From Streptomyces bicolor (GTDB lineage Bacteria; Actinomycetota; Actinomycetes; Streptomycetales; Streptomycetaceae), in assembly GCF_000719285.1 (NCBI RefSeq), contig NZ_JOFS01000045.1, positions 1-53,610 of the forward strand: a DNA stretch of 53,610 bases, written 5' to 3'. Position numbers and translations under genes: made by a program. Under the pieces are notes generated by a model, which worked only from the letters and a program-made list of their open reading frames with translations, ran no database searches and had not been told where the DNA came from. Shown in pieces: positions 34,131 to 43,878 of this stretch (position 1 is its first letter; each line of letters begins with the position of its first letter).

Positions 34131-35966
34131 ATGGTGACGACACGTGCAACCGCCGAGGACAGGGCCGAGCGATCCGCCGTACGTACGCTGCTGCGTCTGT
34201 GGCCGTATGTGCGGCCCGTGCGTTTGCGGTTGTTCACCGCCGCGTTCGTGGCGATCGTCGCGTCCTGTCTGACGCTGGTCATTCCGCTCGTTCTGAAGTG
34301 GATGGTGGACGGCCCCGTAGCCGACCGGGATCCGGCCGGGGTGTGGCTCGGGGCGCTGTACCTTCTGCTGCTCGGGGTCGCCGAGGCGTTGCTGTTCGGG
34401 CTCCGGCGGTGGCTGGTGGCGCGGCCGCTGGCGGGGGTCGAGGCGGCGATGCGGGCGGATCTGTACCGGCATCTGCAGCGGCTGCCGGTGGCGTTCCACG
34501 ACCGGTGGGCGTCGGGGCAACTGCTGTCGCGGGGCACGACCGATCTCATGCTGCTGCGTATGTTCCTGGCGTTTCCGCTGACGTTTCTGCTGGTCAACGG
34601 CGTGACGATTTTCGTCGGCGTGATCATCATGCTGCTCCAGGACTGGACGCTGGGGCTGGTGATCCTGGTGCCGGCGGTGCCCGTGATCGTCACCTGCGTG
34701 ACCTTCGAGAAGCGGTACGCCGCGGTGGCGCGCCGCGCGCAGGACCAGGTGGGCGATCTGACGACGGTCGTCGAGGAGAGCGTGCTCGGGATCCGGATCA
34801 TCAAGGGGTTCGGGCGGCATCGCAGCCAGGCCCGGGCTTTTCGGGAGCTGTCGCGGACGCTGCGCGGCACGGAGCTGCGCAAGGCCCGGCTGCTGGCGAC
34901 GATCTGGGGTGTCATCGTGACGCTGCCGGAGGTGGCCATCGGGGCGGCGCTGGTGCTGGGTGCGGTGCAGGTGGCGGACGGGGCGTTGTCGGCGGGGACG
35001 CTGGTGGCGTTCCTGTCGACGGCACTGGCGCTGCGGTGGCCGGTGGACTCGATCGGGTTTCTGCTGGCGATGAGCCAGGAGGCGGCTACGGCGACTGAGC
35101 GGTACTTCGAGGTGATGGACGCATCACCGGAGCGGGACGCGCCCCGTAGGGGCGCGGGACTGTATCAATATGCGGCTCCGCCGCGGGGCGCGAGCAGCCC
35201 CCACCGGCCCGCAGCCGGCAACGACGGCCTCCGTTTCCACAACGTCCGGTTCCGCTACCCCGACGCCCCCGCCGACTCCCCACCCATCCTCGACCGCATC
35301 GACCTCCACATCCGCCCCGGCGAATCCATGGCCCTCGTCGGCGCAACCGGAAGCGGCAAGACGACCCTCACGGCTCTCGTCCCCCGCCTCCACGAGGTGA
35401 CGTCCGGCCGCATCACGCTCGACGGCAAGGACATCGCCGAGATGCCCAGAGACACGCTGCGCGAACTCGTCGCCGTCGCCTTCGAGGAACCCACCCTCTT
35501 CTCGGCCAGCGTCGCCGACAACGTTCTCATGGGGGCCCCGGACGAGGCCGGGGAGCCCGAGTTGGAGCGGGCGCTCGGCGTCGCGCAGGCGGATTTCGCG
35601 CACGCCCTCCCCCACGGCACCGACACCCAGGTCGGCGAGCAGGGCCTCAGCCTCTCCGGCGGGCAGCGGCAGCGACTGGCACTCGCGCGGGCCGTCGTCG
35701 GCCGGCCCCGGTTCCTCGTGCTGGACGATCCCCTGTCCGCCCTCGACGTGCACACCGAGGCCGCGGTCGAGGCCGCCCTGCGCGACGTGCTCGCGGAGAC
35801 CACCGCGCTGATCGTCGCCCACCGCCCGTCCACCGTGCTGCTCGCCGACCGCGTCGCCCTGCTGTCGGGCGGCCGTGTCGCCGCCGTCGGCACACATCAG
35901 GAACTGCTGCGCACGAACACCGAGTACGCCCACCTCATGGCCGGAACCGAGGAGGCCGACCGATGA
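34131..35966 (+). CDS. ABC exporter half-transporter, pair 1 subunit A
   Basis: This 611-residue type IV exporter subunit has six membrane helices (about 33-310) and a nucleotide-binding domain (370-600). Walker A is GATGSGKTT (404-412), the signature LSGGQRQR starts at 508, and Walker B is LVLDDPLSALD, where the catalytic glutamate is replaced by Asp (D533). The H-loop is IVAHRPS. Residues 335-365 between the two domains are encoded by a dispersed repeat. The stop overlaps the next start, so it is made with subunit B. The D-for-E change and intact signature imply that its own ATP site is weak while it completes the partner's site. Substrate unknown; lipid or drug export typical. Confidence 0.93.
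   Translation: MVTTRATAEDRAERSAVRTLLRLWPYVRPVRLRLFTAAFVAIVASCLTLVIPLVLKWMVDGPVADRDPAGVWLGALYLLLLGVAEALLFGLRRWLVARPLAGVEAAMRADLYRHLQRLPVAFHDRWASGQLLSRGTTDLMLLRMFLAFPLTFLLVNGVTIFVGVIIMLLQDWTLGLVILVPAVPVIVTCVTFEKRYAAVARRAQDQVGDLTTVVEESVLGIRIIKGFGRHRSQARAFRELSRTLRGTELRKARLLATIWGVIVTLPEVAIGAALVLGAVQVADGALSAGTLVAFLSTALALRWPVDSIGFLLAMSQEAATATERYFEVMDASPERDAPRRGAGLYQYAAPPRGASSPHRPAAGNDGLRFHNVRFRYPDAPADSPPILDRIDLHIRPGESMALVGATGSGKTTLTALVPRLHEVTSGRITLDGKDIAEMPRDTLRELVAVAFEEPTLFSASVADNVLMGAPDEAGEPELERALGVAQADFAHALPHGTDTQVGEQGLSLSGGQRQRLALARAVVGRPRFLVLDDPLSALDVHTEAAVEAALRDVLAETTALIVAHRPSTVLLADRVALLSGGRVAAVGTHQELLRTNTEYAHLMAGTEEADR
35148..35219 (+). repeat. Dispersed streptomycete repeat, copy 1 (inside ABC gene)
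   Basis: A GC-rich element beginning aggggcgcgg, containing the small palindrome gcggctccgccgc and ending in cagccccc-accggcccgcagccgg. Its first 54 bases match copy 2 at 39572-39625 with four mismatches. It is in frame with the exporter gene and adds about 25 residues between membrane and ATPase domains. Confidence 0.85.
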
Positions 35967-37819
35967 CGGCGACCACCCCCGCACCGGGCAAGGAACAACC
36001 GGCCGAGGAACCGGAATCCGCCAGGCCGGGCGACCCCTTCGACCGCGACGTCCTGCCCACTCCCCCGGGCGCCACCGCCGCCCTCCTGCGCTCGCTGCTC
36101 GCCCCGATGAAGGCCCGCGTCGCCGTCACCACACTTCTGCTGCTGCTCCAGCAGGCGGCCGTGCAGGCGGGCCCGCTGCTGGTGGCGTACGCCATCGACA
36201 CGGCCGTACCGGCGTTCCGGCGCGACGACCTCGGGCCGCTGATCGCCGTCGCCGTCGGCTATCTGCTGTGCGCGGTCGCCTCCGGATCGCTGCAGTACGC
36301 GTTCATCCTGCTCTCCGCCCGCGTCAACCAGGACGTGCTGCTCGACCTGCGCGGCCGTATCTTCCGCCATGCCCAGGCCCTGAGCGTCGACTTCCACGAG
36401 CGCTACACCTCGGGCCGGCTCATCTCCCGTTCCACCACGGACGTGGAGTCCCTGCGCGAGCTGCTCGACGAGGGTCTGCAGGAACTCGTCACCGTCATCC
36501 TGTCCTTCGTCTACATCTCGGCGATGCTGCTGTGGCTGGATCTCGGTCTGGGCGCGGTCGCCGTGGCCTCCTTCGTGCCGCTGTACCTCCTCGTACGGCT
36601 CTACCGGCGGCGGGCCGCGCGGGTGTACACCGTGCGGTCCACCGCGATCGCCGCCGTGATCGTCAAGTTCGTCGAGACGATGAACGGCATCCGCCCGGTG
36701 CGCGCCTTCCGCCGCGAGGCCGCCAACGACGCCGACTTCCGGGTCCTCAACACCCGGCACGAGCGGACCAACGGCGACGCGCTGCTGGAAATGGCCCGTT
36801 ACGTCGTCGGCTCACGGCTCGTCGCCAACACAGCCGTCGCGGGGATCGTGCTGTGGGGCGCCCACCGGGTCGCCGGCGGCACGCTGGCGCTCGGTGTGCT
36901 GGCGGCGGCCGTGCTCTATCTGCGGCGCCTGTACGACCCGATCGACCGGCTCGGCATGTTCCTCAACTCCTACCAGTCGGCGGCGGCCTCCCTGGAGAAG
37001 ATCGCCGGGCTGCTGGCCCAGACGCCGTCCGTCCCCGAGCCGCGGACACCCGGGCAGCTCCCGGCACTGGAGTCGGAGCACCCCGGCCGCGAGGTCGTCT
37101 TCGACGGCGTCCGGTTCGCCTACCGCACCGGCGGCGAGGTACTGCCCCGCTTCGACCTGACGATCCCGGCCGGGCAGACGGTCGCGGTCGTCGGCTCGAC
37201 GGGCGCGGGCAAGTCGACACTCGCCAAACTGCTCGCCCGCTTCTACGACCCTTCCGACGGCCGCGTCCTGCTGGACGGCGTCGACCTGCGCGAGCTGGCC
37301 GTGCCCGAGTTGCGGCGCGGGGTGGTGATGGTGACGCAGGAGGCGTTCCTGTTCTCCGGCACGGTCGCCGAGAACATCGCCATCGGGCGCCCGGACGCCA
37401 CCCGCGAGGAGATCGAGCAGGCCGCGAAGGCCATCGGCGCGCACGACTTCATCACCTCGCTCCCCGACGGCTACGACACCGACGTACGCAAACGCGGCGG
37501 CCGTATCTCCGCGGGCCAGCGCCAACTCGTCGCGTTCGCCCGGGCGTTGCTCGCCGACCCGGCCGTGCTGATCCTCGACGAGGCGACCAGCTCCCTCGAC
37601 ATCCCCGGCGAACGCGCCGTGCAGCGCGCGATGTCGACGGTCCTGCACGGCCGTACGGCCGTCGTGATCGCGCACCGGCTGTCCACGGTCGAGATCGCGG
37701 ACCGGGTCCTGGTGATGGAGCACGGCCGCATCGTCGAGGACGGCACACCGGCCGAACTCGTCGCCGGGACGGGCAGGTTCGCGGATCTGCACCGGGCGTG
37801 GCGGGACAGTCTGGCGTGA
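35963..37819 (+). CDS. ABC exporter half-transporter, pair 1 subunit B
   Basis: A 618-residue exporter subunit with a Pro/Glu-rich cytoplasmic N-terminus (1-38), six membrane helices (about 50-330) and an ATPase domain. Walker A is GSTGAGKST (about 411-419), Walker B is [11 protein letters not shown] with the catalytic Glu, and the signature is altered to ISAGQRQL. Thus its Walker motifs pair with subunit A's perfect LSGGQ to give one competent ATP site, while the other composite site is impaired: a heterodimeric exporter of the BmrCD/TM287-288 kind. The start overlaps the previous stop (ATGA). Followed after 20 bases by the second pair in the same operon. Confidence 0.93.
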   Translation: MTATTPAPGKEQPAEEPESARPGDPFDRDVLPTPPGATAALLRSLLAPMKARVAVTTLLLLLQQAAVQAGPLLVAYAIDTAVPAFRRDDLGPLIAVAVGYLLCAVASGSLQYAFILLSARVNQDVLLDLRGRIFRHAQALSVDFHERYTSGRLISRSTTDVESLRELLDEGLQELVTVILSFVYISAMLLWLDLGLGAVAVASFVPLYLLVRLYRRRAARVYTVRSTAIAAVIVKFVETMNGIRPVRAFRREAANDADFRVLNTRHERTNGDALLEMARYVVGSRLVANTAVAGIVLWGAHRVAGGTLALGVLAAAVLYLRRLYDPIDRLGMFLNSYQSAAASLEKIAGLLAQTPSVPEPRTPGQLPALESEHPGREVVFDGVRFAYRTGGEVLPRFDLTIPAGQTVAVVGSTGAGKSTLAKLLARFYDPSDGRVLLDGVDLRELAVPELRRGVVMVTQEAFLFSGTVAENIAIGRPDATREEIEQAAKAIGAHDFITSLPDGYDTDVRKRGGRISAGQRQLVAFARALLADPAVLILDEATSSLDIPGERAVQRAMSTVLHGRTAVVIAHRLSTVEIADRVLVMEHGRIVEDGTPAELVAGTGRFADLHRAWRDSLA

Positions 37820-37839
37820 GCCTTCCAGGGGGACGACAG

Positions 37840-39552
37840 GTGATCGACGCGTACGAGGATCCGGGCACGCCCGACTGTCGCGGCGGCTGGCGGTATCTGC
37901 TGTGGCTGGTGCTGCGACAGCCGTGGCGGTCGGCGGCGGGGGCGCTGCTGGGCAGCGTGTGGATGGTGCTGCTGGCGGCGACGCCCCTGCTGATGGCCCG
38001 GGCCGTGGACGAGGGCCTGGAGAAGGACGACATGGGCGCCCTCGCCCTGTGGACGGGGCTGCTGGTCGTGGTCGGGGCGTTCAACGCCTGGCTGAGCATC
38101 ATGCGGCACCGCACGATGACGCGGGTGCGGATGGACGCCAACTTCCGCACGGTCAAGGTCGTCGTCGGACACGCCGTACGGCTGGGGGCCGCGCTGCCAC
38201 GGCAGGTCAAGGCCGGGGAGATCGTGACGATCGGCGTGGGCGACGTGCAGCAGATCGCCTCCGCGCTCACGGTGATCGGTCCGGGGGTCGGCGCGATCGC
38301 CGCCTACCTCGCGGTCTCCGGCCTGCTGCTGACCGTCTCCGCCGAGCTCACCGTGGTGGTGCTGCTCGGGATGCCCCTGATCGCCCTGCTCGTCGGGCCG
38401 TTGATGCGCCGGCTGCAGGGCACGGAGGCGGAGTACCGGGAACGCCAGAGCGTCCTCACGGCCCGGATCGGCGACCTCGCGGGCGGCCTGCGCGTCCTCA
38501 ACGGCCTCGGCGGCAAGGGCCTGGTCGCCGACGCCTTCCGCCGCGACTCGGCCCGCCTGCGCGAGCAGGGCTACCGGGTCGGCTCGGTGACCAGCTGGAT
38601 GCAGGCCCTCGGCGTCGGACTGCCGACGCTGTACCTCGCGGTGGTGACCTGGATGGCGGCCCGCATGGCGGCCCAGGGGACCATCACCGTCGGCGAGCTG
38701 GTGTCGGTCTACGGCTATGTCGCGGTCCTCGTCCGCCCGGTGTCGTACTTCGTGGACTGGGGCTACCAGCTCGGCCGGGGCGTGGTGGCCGCCCGCCGCG
38801 TCGTACGGCTGCTGCGCCTGGAGCCGGAACCGGACACGGGCACGAGCGAGCCCCCCGCCGAGCCGTCGGTGCTGTACGACCCGGAGTCCGGCGTACGGGT
38901 GCTCCCGGGCCGCCTCACCGCCCTGGCCGCCGCTCTCCCGACGGACGCCACGGCCGTGGTGGACCGCCTCGGCCGCTACACCCCGTCCACGGCGACCTGG
39001 GGCGGCGTACCCCTGGCCGACATCCCGTTGCCGCAGCTCAGGGCACGCATCCTGGTCGCCGACCACGAGGCGGACCTGTTCGCGGGCACGCTGCGGGAGC
39101 TGGTGGCCGGCCACGCCGACCGGGACGAGTCGGCGATCACTCAAGCGGTGCACACGGCGGTCGCCGAGGACATCGTCCGCGGCCTCCCCGACGGCCTCGA
39201 CACCCCCATCGACGCCCAGGCCCGCAACCTCTCCGGCGGCCAACGCCAGCGCGTCCGCCTGGTGCGCGCATTGCTGGCCGACCCCGAGATCCTGCTGGCG
39301 GTGGAGCCGACGTCGGCCCTGGACGCCCACACCGAGGCACGGGTCGCCGAACGCCTGCACGCGGCACGGCAGGGGCGTACGACGGTGGTGACCACCACGT
39401 CGCCGCTGGTCCTGGACCAGGCGGACACGGTCCACTACTTGGTCGACGGCAAGGTGGCGGCAACGGGCACGCACAGCGAACTGCTGGACAGGGAGCCGGG
39501 CTACCGCGCTTTGGTGGCGCGGGACGAGGACGCCGAGGAGATTGTCAGGTGA
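37840..39552 (+). CDS. ABC exporter half-transporter, pair 2, degenerate nucleotide site
   Basis: This 570-residue subunit has normal exporter membrane helices (about 20-300) but a badly eroded ATP-binding half. Where Walker A belongs (about 357-372) the sequence is ALAAALPTDATAVVDRL, with no glycine-rich loop or lysine. Walker B reads ILLAVEPTSALD, with the metal Asp changed to Val but Glu kept. The signature LSGGQRQR (464-471) is perfect, and the H-loop region has TTTSPLV with no His. So it probably cannot bind ATP productively alone but supplies the signature for its partner. The GTG at 37840 (AGGGGGA upstream) is preferred over the GTG overlapping the previous stop. Stop and next start overlap (GTGA). 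Confidence 0.9.
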   Translation: MIDAYEDPGTPDCRGGWRYLLWLVLRQPWRSAAGALLGSVWMVLLAATPLLMARAVDEGLEKDDMGALALWTGLLVVVGAFNAWLSIMRHRTMTRVRMDANFRTVKVVVGHAVRLGAALPRQVKAGEIVTIGVGDVQQIASALTVIGPGVGAIAAYLAVSGLLLTVSAELTVVVLLGMPLIALLVGPLMRRLQGTEAEYRERQSVLTARIGDLAGGLRVLNGLGGKGLVADAFRRDSARLREQGYRVGSVTSWMQALGVGLPTLYLAVVTWMAARMAAQGTITVGELVSVYGYVAVLVRPVSYFVDWGYQLGRGVVAARRVVRLLRLEPEPDTGTSEPPAEPSVLYDPESGVRVLPGRLTALAAALPTDATAVVDRLGRYTPSTATWGGVPLADIPLPQLRARILVADHEADLFAGTLRELVAGHADRDESAITQAVHTAVAEDIVRGLPDGLDTPIDAQARNLSGGQRQRVRLVRALLADPEILLAVEPTSALDAHTEARVAERLHAARQGRTTVVTTTSPLVLDQADTVHYLVDGKVAATGTHSELLDREPGYRALVARDEDAEEIVR

Positions 39553-41438
39553 CGGAAGCCAAACGCCGATCAGGGGCGCGGGGCTGTATCCATATGCGGC
39601 TCCGCCGCGGGGCGCGACAAGCCCCATCGCACCCGCACCCGCACCCGCACCCGGCAGACAACCCCAAGTCCCGAGCCAGTAGCCGCACATCCCTCCCCAT
39701 CGCCGACCCCAAAGACGTACGACAAGCCACCCTCCGCCTCATCCGAGCCGACACCAAGGCCTTCACAGCCGTACTCGCCCTGAACTCCCTCGCAGCGATC
39801 GCCGGCCTCGCAGCCCCCTGGCTGGTAGGCCGCATCATCGACGAGGTCCGCGCCGGCCACGGCGTAACAACCGTGGACAAACTCGCCCTGGCGATCCTGA
39901 TCGCGGCAACAGCCCAGCTGCTGCTGGCCCGCTGGGCCAGATACGCCGGCCACCGCTTCGGCGAACGCACCCTCGCCCGCGTACGCGAGGAGTTCGTCGA
40001 CCGAACCCTCGCCCTGCACGCGTCTGTCGTGGAACGCGCCGGCACCGGCGACCTGACGGCCCGCGGCACGGCCGACGTGGCCACAGTCGGCACCACGCTC
40101 CGCGACGCCGGCCCCGAGATGCTGATCAACATCGTGCAGGCGCTGTTCCTGCTCGCGGCGGTCTTCGCGATCGACCCGCTGCTCGGCGCGCTGGGGGTGT
40201 TCGTCCTCACCCCGATCTGGTTCGTGCTGCGCTGGTACCTGCGGCGGGCCCGGGACGCGTATCTCGCCGAGGGCGCGGCGAACTCGGAGGTCGCGGAGAT
40301 CCTCGCGGCGACCGCGGCCGGCGCCCGCACGGTGGAGGCGTTCGGGCTCCGGGAGCACCGGGTCGCGGTCAGCCGTGCGGCGCTGGAGGAGTCCCGGCGC
40401 AGGCGCTTCCACACCCTGTTCCTGCGCTCGGTGTTCTTCCCGGTGGTGGAGGTGTCGTACCTCTTCCCGGTGGCGGGCGTGCTGCTGATCGGCGGGATCC
40501 TGCACGCGCAGGGGGCGATGAGCCTCGGCGCGGTGGTGGCGGCCGGGCTGTACTTCCGGCAGTTCGAGGGGCCGCTCGACGAGCTCCTGGTCCGGGTCGA
40601 GCAACTGCAGAGCAGCGGCGCGTCGTTCGCCCGCGTTGAGGGGCTGGCGCGAGCTCCCAGGGCCACCGACACCGGCTCCCCCACCCCGGCGAACGACCTG
40701 ATCGAAGTGACCGGCGTGCGCTACGCCTACGACCGCGGCGGCGAGGTCCTCAGCGAGGTCGACCTGACCGTACGGCCGGGCGAGCGTCTCGCCGTCGTCG
40801 GTCCCTCGGGCGCCGGAAAGACGACCCTGAGCCGGCTCCTGGCCGGCGTCGACGCGCCGACCGCCGGCTCGGTGACGGTCGGCGGCGTACCCGTCGTCGC
40901 CCTCGGCCCGGAGCAGCTGCGCCGCCAGGTCGTCCTGGTCACCCAGGAGCACCACGTCTTCCTCGGCACGGTCCGCGACAACCTGCGTATCGCCGACCCG
41001 TCGGCCACGGACGAGGAGTTGTGGGCGGCCCTCACCGCGGTCGGCGCCGACACCTGGGTACGGCGGCTGCCCGACGGCCTGGACACGGCGCTGGACGACG
41101 GCGGCTGCCGTACGGACGGCTCACAGGCCCAGCAGCTCGCCCTCGCCCGTGTCGTCCTGGCCGACCCGCACACCCTGATCCTCGACGAGGCGACGGCCCT
41201 GCTCGACCCGACGACGGCCCGGCACACCGAGCGCGCCCTGGCCGCCGTGCTCCAAGGCCGTACCGTCATCGCCATCGCCCACCGCCTGCACACCGCGCAC
41301 GACGCGGACCGCGTGGCCGTGATGGAGAACGGCCGCCTCACCGAGCTGGGCACCCATGACGAGCTGGTCGCGGCGGACGGGGCGTACGCGGCGCTGTGGC
41401 GGTCCTGGCACGGGGAGCGGCCCGGGGCACCCGCCTGA
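39549..41438 (+). CDS. ABC exporter half-transporter, pair 2, ATP-binding-competent subunit
   Basis: A 629-residue subunit. Walker A GPSGAGKTT (418-426) and Walker B LILDEATALLD are intact, and the H-loop IAHRLHT is present. The signature position, however, reads TDGSQAQQ in place of LSGGQRQ. It is the exact complement of the preceding subunit. The first ~60 residues are encoded partly by the dispersed repeat (39572-39625) and a six-base tandem repeat giving HPHPHPHP; the conserved protein begins only near IADPKDVRQATLRL. The annotated GTG overlaps the previous stop, but the true start could be later, for example at the ATG within the repeat. Last gene of the exporter operon. Confidence 0.9.
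   Translation: MTEAKRRSGARGCIHMRLRRGARQAPSHPHPHPHPADNPKSRASSRTSLPIADPKDVRQATLRLIRADTKAFTAVLALNSLAAIAGLAAPWLVGRIIDEVRAGHGVTTVDKLALAILIAATAQLLLARWARYAGHRFGERTLARVREEFVDRTLALHASVVERAGTGDLTARGTADVATVGTTLRDAGPEMLINIVQALFLLAAVFAIDPLLGALGVFVLTPIWFVLRWYLRRARDAYLAEGAANSEVAEILAATAAGARTVEAFGLREHRVAVSRAALEESRRRRFHTLFLRSVFFPVVEVSYLFPVAGVLLIGGILHAQGAMSLGAVVAAGLYFRQFEGPLDELLVRVEQLQSSGASFARVEGLARAPRATDTGSPTPANDLIEVTGVRYAYDRGGEVLSEVDLTVRPGERLAVVGPSGAGKTTLSRLLAGVDAPTAGSVTVGGVPVVALGPEQLRRQVVLVTQEHHVFLGTVRDNLRIADPSATDEELWAALTAVGADTWVRRLPDGLDTALDDGGCRTDGSQAQQLALARVVLADPHTLILDEATALLDPTTARHTERALAAVLQGRTVIAIAHRLHTAHDADRVAVMENGRLTELGTHDELVAADGAYAALWRSWHGERPGAPA
39572..39652 (+). repeat. Dispersed repeat copy 2 plus 6-bp tandem repeat
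   Basis: Bases 39572-39625 are copy 2 of the element seen at 35148, here in a different reading frame. It is followed at once by about four units of cccgca, which translate to His-Pro pairs. Both lie at the 5' end of an ABC transporter gene. Confidence 0.85.
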
Positions 41439-41522
41439 ACAGGCGATCTATGCTCGTTGCTGTAGGAGCTCCCTGGCACGCTGAAGAAGCCACAGCAGAA
41501 GACAGTAGAAAGCCGCGGTCCA

Positions 41523-43568
41523 TTGAACTTCTGGTCGATCTACCAGCACGGCTTCGCGCGGGTCGCCGCGTGCACCGGCCACACCGTCATCGCCGACCCG
41601 CACGCCAACGCGGAAGCGGTTCTGCGGCAGGCGCGCCGGTGCGCGCGGGACGGGGTCGCGGTCGCCGTCTTCCCGGAGCTGGGCCTGACCGGGTACTCGA
41701 TCGAGGACCTGCTGCTCCAGGACGCGGTGCTCGACGACGTCGAGGAGGCGCTGCGGACCGTGGTGGCCGGGTCGGCGGACCTGCTTCCGGTGCTGGTCGT
41801 CGGCGCCCCGCTGCGCCACCGCCACCGGATCTACAACTGTGCGGTGGTCGTGCACCGGGGCCGGATCCTCGGCGTCGCTCCCAAGTCGTACCCGCCGAAC
41901 TACCGCGAGTTCTACGAGCGCCGGCAGATCGCGTCCGGTGAGGACGAGCGCGGCGGGACGATCCGGATCGGCGGCGAGGAGGTCCCCTTCGGCGTGGACC
42001 TGCTCTTCGAGGCGCAGGACGTCCCGGGCCTCGTGCTGCACGCGGAGATCTGCGAGGACATGTGGGTGCCGGTGCCCCCGAGCGCGGAGGCGGCCCTCGC
42101 GGGCGCGACCGTGCTGGCCAACCTCTCGGGCAGCCCGATCACGGTCGGCCGGGCCGAGGACCGCCGGCTGCTGTGCCGGGCGGCGTCGGCGCGCTGCCTG
42201 GCGGCGTACGTCTACTCGGCGGCCGGTCTGGGCGAGTCCACCACGGACCTGTCCTGGGACGGGCAGACCATGATCTACGAGAACGGCGCCCTGCTCGCCG
42301 AGACCGACCGCTTCCCGCTCGACGACCAGTACGCGGTGGCCGACGTCGATCTCGACCTGCTGCGGCAGGAGCGGCACCGGATGGGCACGTTCGACGACAA
42401 CCGGCGCGCGCACGCCGGGCGGACCGGCGACTTCCGGCGCGTCGGGTTCCGGCTCGACCCGCCGACGGTCGACCTCGGGCTCAAGCGCCGCGTCGAGCGG
42501 TTCCCGTTCGTGCCCGCCGACGCCGAGCGCCTCGCCCTGGACTGCTACGAGGCGTACAACATCCAGGTCGCGGGCCTCCAGCAGCGGCTGGGCGCGATCG
42601 GCGGCCCGAAGGTGGTCATCGGGGTGTCCGGCGGCCTGGACTCCACGCACGCGCTGATCGTCGCCGCCCGGGCGATGGACCGCGCGGGCCGCCCGCGCAG
42701 CGACATCCTGGCGTTCACCCTGCCGGGCTTCGCCACCAGCGACCACACCAAGGACAACGCCCACAAGCTGATGAACTCGCTCGGCGTCACCGCGGCCGAG
42801 CTGGACATCACGCCGACCGCACGGCTGATGCTCAAGGAGATGGGCCACCCGTTCGCGTCCGGCGAGCCGGTGTACGACGTCACCTTCGAGAACGTGCAGG
42901 CCGGTCTGCGCACCGACTACCTGTTCCGGCTCGCCAACCAGCGCGGCGGCATCGTGCTCGGCACCGGCGACCTGTCGGAGCTGGCGCTGGGCTGGTCCAC
43001 GTACGGCGTGGGCGACCAGATGAGCCACTACAACGTCAACGGCGGGGTGCCGAAGACGCTGATCCAGCATCTGATCCGCTGGGTCATCGGCAGCGAGCAG
43101 TTCGACGAGGAGACCGGCAAGACGCTCGCCGCGATCCTCGACACCGAGATCAGCCCGGAGCTGGTGCCGGGCGAGGAGATGCAGTCGACCGAGTCCAAGA
43201 TCGGCCCGTACGCGCTGCACGACTTCACCCTCTTCCACGTCCTGCGGTACGGCTTCCGGCCGTCGAAGATCGCCTTCCTGGCCTGGCACGCCTGGCACGA
43301 CGCGGACGCCGGCGCCTGGCCGCCGGGCTTCCCCGAGGCCAAGCGGGTGGCGTACGACCTGGCGGAGATCCGGCGCTGGCTGGAGGTCTTCTGCCGTCGC
43401 TTCTTCGCGTTCGCACAGTTCAAGCGGTCCGCGATGCCGAACGGGCCGAAGGTCTCGGCCGGGGGTTCGCTCTCCCCGCGCGGCGACTGGCGGGCGCCGT
43501 CCGACGGCAACGCGGCTGCGTGGCTGCGTGATCTCGCCCGGATCGACAAGGCGGGCGCCGAGGAGTAG
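41523..43568 (+). CDS. nadE: Glutamine-dependent NAD+ synthetase
   Basis: A 681-residue two-domain enzyme. The N-terminal nitrilase domain (about 1-290) has the Glu ([10 protein letters not shown]), Lys ([13 protein letters not shown]) and Cys (AEICEDMW) of the glutaminase triad and produces ammonia. The C-terminal domain (about 330-650) has the ATP pyrophosphatase loop [12 protein letters not shown], followed by [13 protein letters not shown], and amidates nicotinic acid adenine dinucleotide. This is the long actinobacterial type, as in Mycobacterium. The TTG start (41523) gives the conserved opening [10 protein letters not shown]; no strong ribosome site is seen. It ends before a perfect stem-loop, so it seems to be a single-gene transcript. 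Confidence 0.95.
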   Translation: MNFWSIYQHGFARVAACTGHTVIADPHANAEAVLRQARRCARDGVAVAVFPELGLTGYSIEDLLLQDAVLDDVEEALRTVVAGSADLLPVLVVGAPLRHRHRIYNCAVVVHRGRILGVAPKSYPPNYREFYERRQIASGEDERGGTIRIGGEEVPFGVDLLFEAQDVPGLVLHAEICEDMWVPVPPSAEAALAGATVLANLSGSPITVGRAEDRRLLCRAASARCLAAYVYSAAGLGESTTDLSWDGQTMIYENGALLAETDRFPLDDQYAVADVDLDLLRQERHRMGTFDDNRRAHAGRTGDFRRVGFRLDPPTVDLGLKRRVERFPFVPADAERLALDCYEAYNIQVAGLQQRLGAIGGPKVVIGVSGGLDSTHALIVAARAMDRAGRPRSDILAFTLPGFATSDHTKDNAHKLMNSLGVTAAELDITPTARLMLKEMGHPFASGEPVYDVTFENVQAGLRTDYLFRLANQRGGIVLGTGDLSELALGWSTYGVGDQMSHYNVNGGVPKTLIQHLIRWVIGSEQFDEETGKTLAAILDTEISPELVPGEEMQSTESKIGPYALHDFTLFHVLRYGFRPSKIAFLAWHAWHDADAGAWPPGFPEAKRVAYDLAEIRRWLEVFCRRFFAFAQFKRSAMPNGPKVSAGGSLSPRGDWRAPSDGNAAAWLRDLARIDKAGAEE

Positions 43569-43575
43569 CCGGGAG

Positions 43576-43600
43576 GTGGGCCCACACCCTGTGGGCCCAC
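43576..43600. terminator. Terminator after nadE
   Basis: GTGGGCCCACA (43576-43586) and TGTGGGCCCAC (43590-43600) form an 11-bp perfect stem with a three-base loop, eight bases after the nadE stop. Confidence 0.8.
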
Positions 43601-43648
43601 ACCGTTCCGGTCCGTATACCGAACATGAACTCCCGGACAACGAACCAT

Positions 43649-43703
43649 TTCCGGCCAAGTTTCTGACGCGCTCCTGACAGAAAGCGCGGTCAGCTGGCAC
43701 TCT
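43649..43703 (+). promoter_or_regulatory. Conserved promoter block of protease gene 1
   Basis: The 310-base gap before the first M4 protease holds ttccggccaa (43649-43658), CTGACA (43674-43679) and CACTCT (43698-43703). The same three elements with the same spacings (25 bases between first bases; 18-base spacer) lie before the paralogue at 46159. CTGACA resembles a -35 box. This is probably a shared promoter with an upstream operator. The rest of the gap carries the nadE terminator and nothing else I can name. Confidence 0.65.
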
Positions 43704-43878
43704 TCCCACGGCCGCGACACAGCAACCCCACAAGACCGTCACACGACGGTGCCGTTTCCCCGCGGCTGAACTCCCGCACGCGCACGTCGTTCTGCGTACC
43801 ACCCCGATCTGCCCGGACGGCCCACCCGCCGGCCGGTCTCCCCTGGCCGCGTGATCCGCGGCCGCGCAGAAGGAGTCA

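Noticed and set aside
35875..37839. Upstream extension of the third ABC subunit through the second ABC gene
   Set aside because: The frame is open by chance; a start with a ribosome site at 37840 gives the normal exporter N-terminus.
39628..39652. His-Pro repeat considered as a metal-binding domain
   Set aside because: It is encoded by a simple six-base repeat directly after a dispersed DNA repeat, and the conserved protein starts later; slippage is a better explanation.
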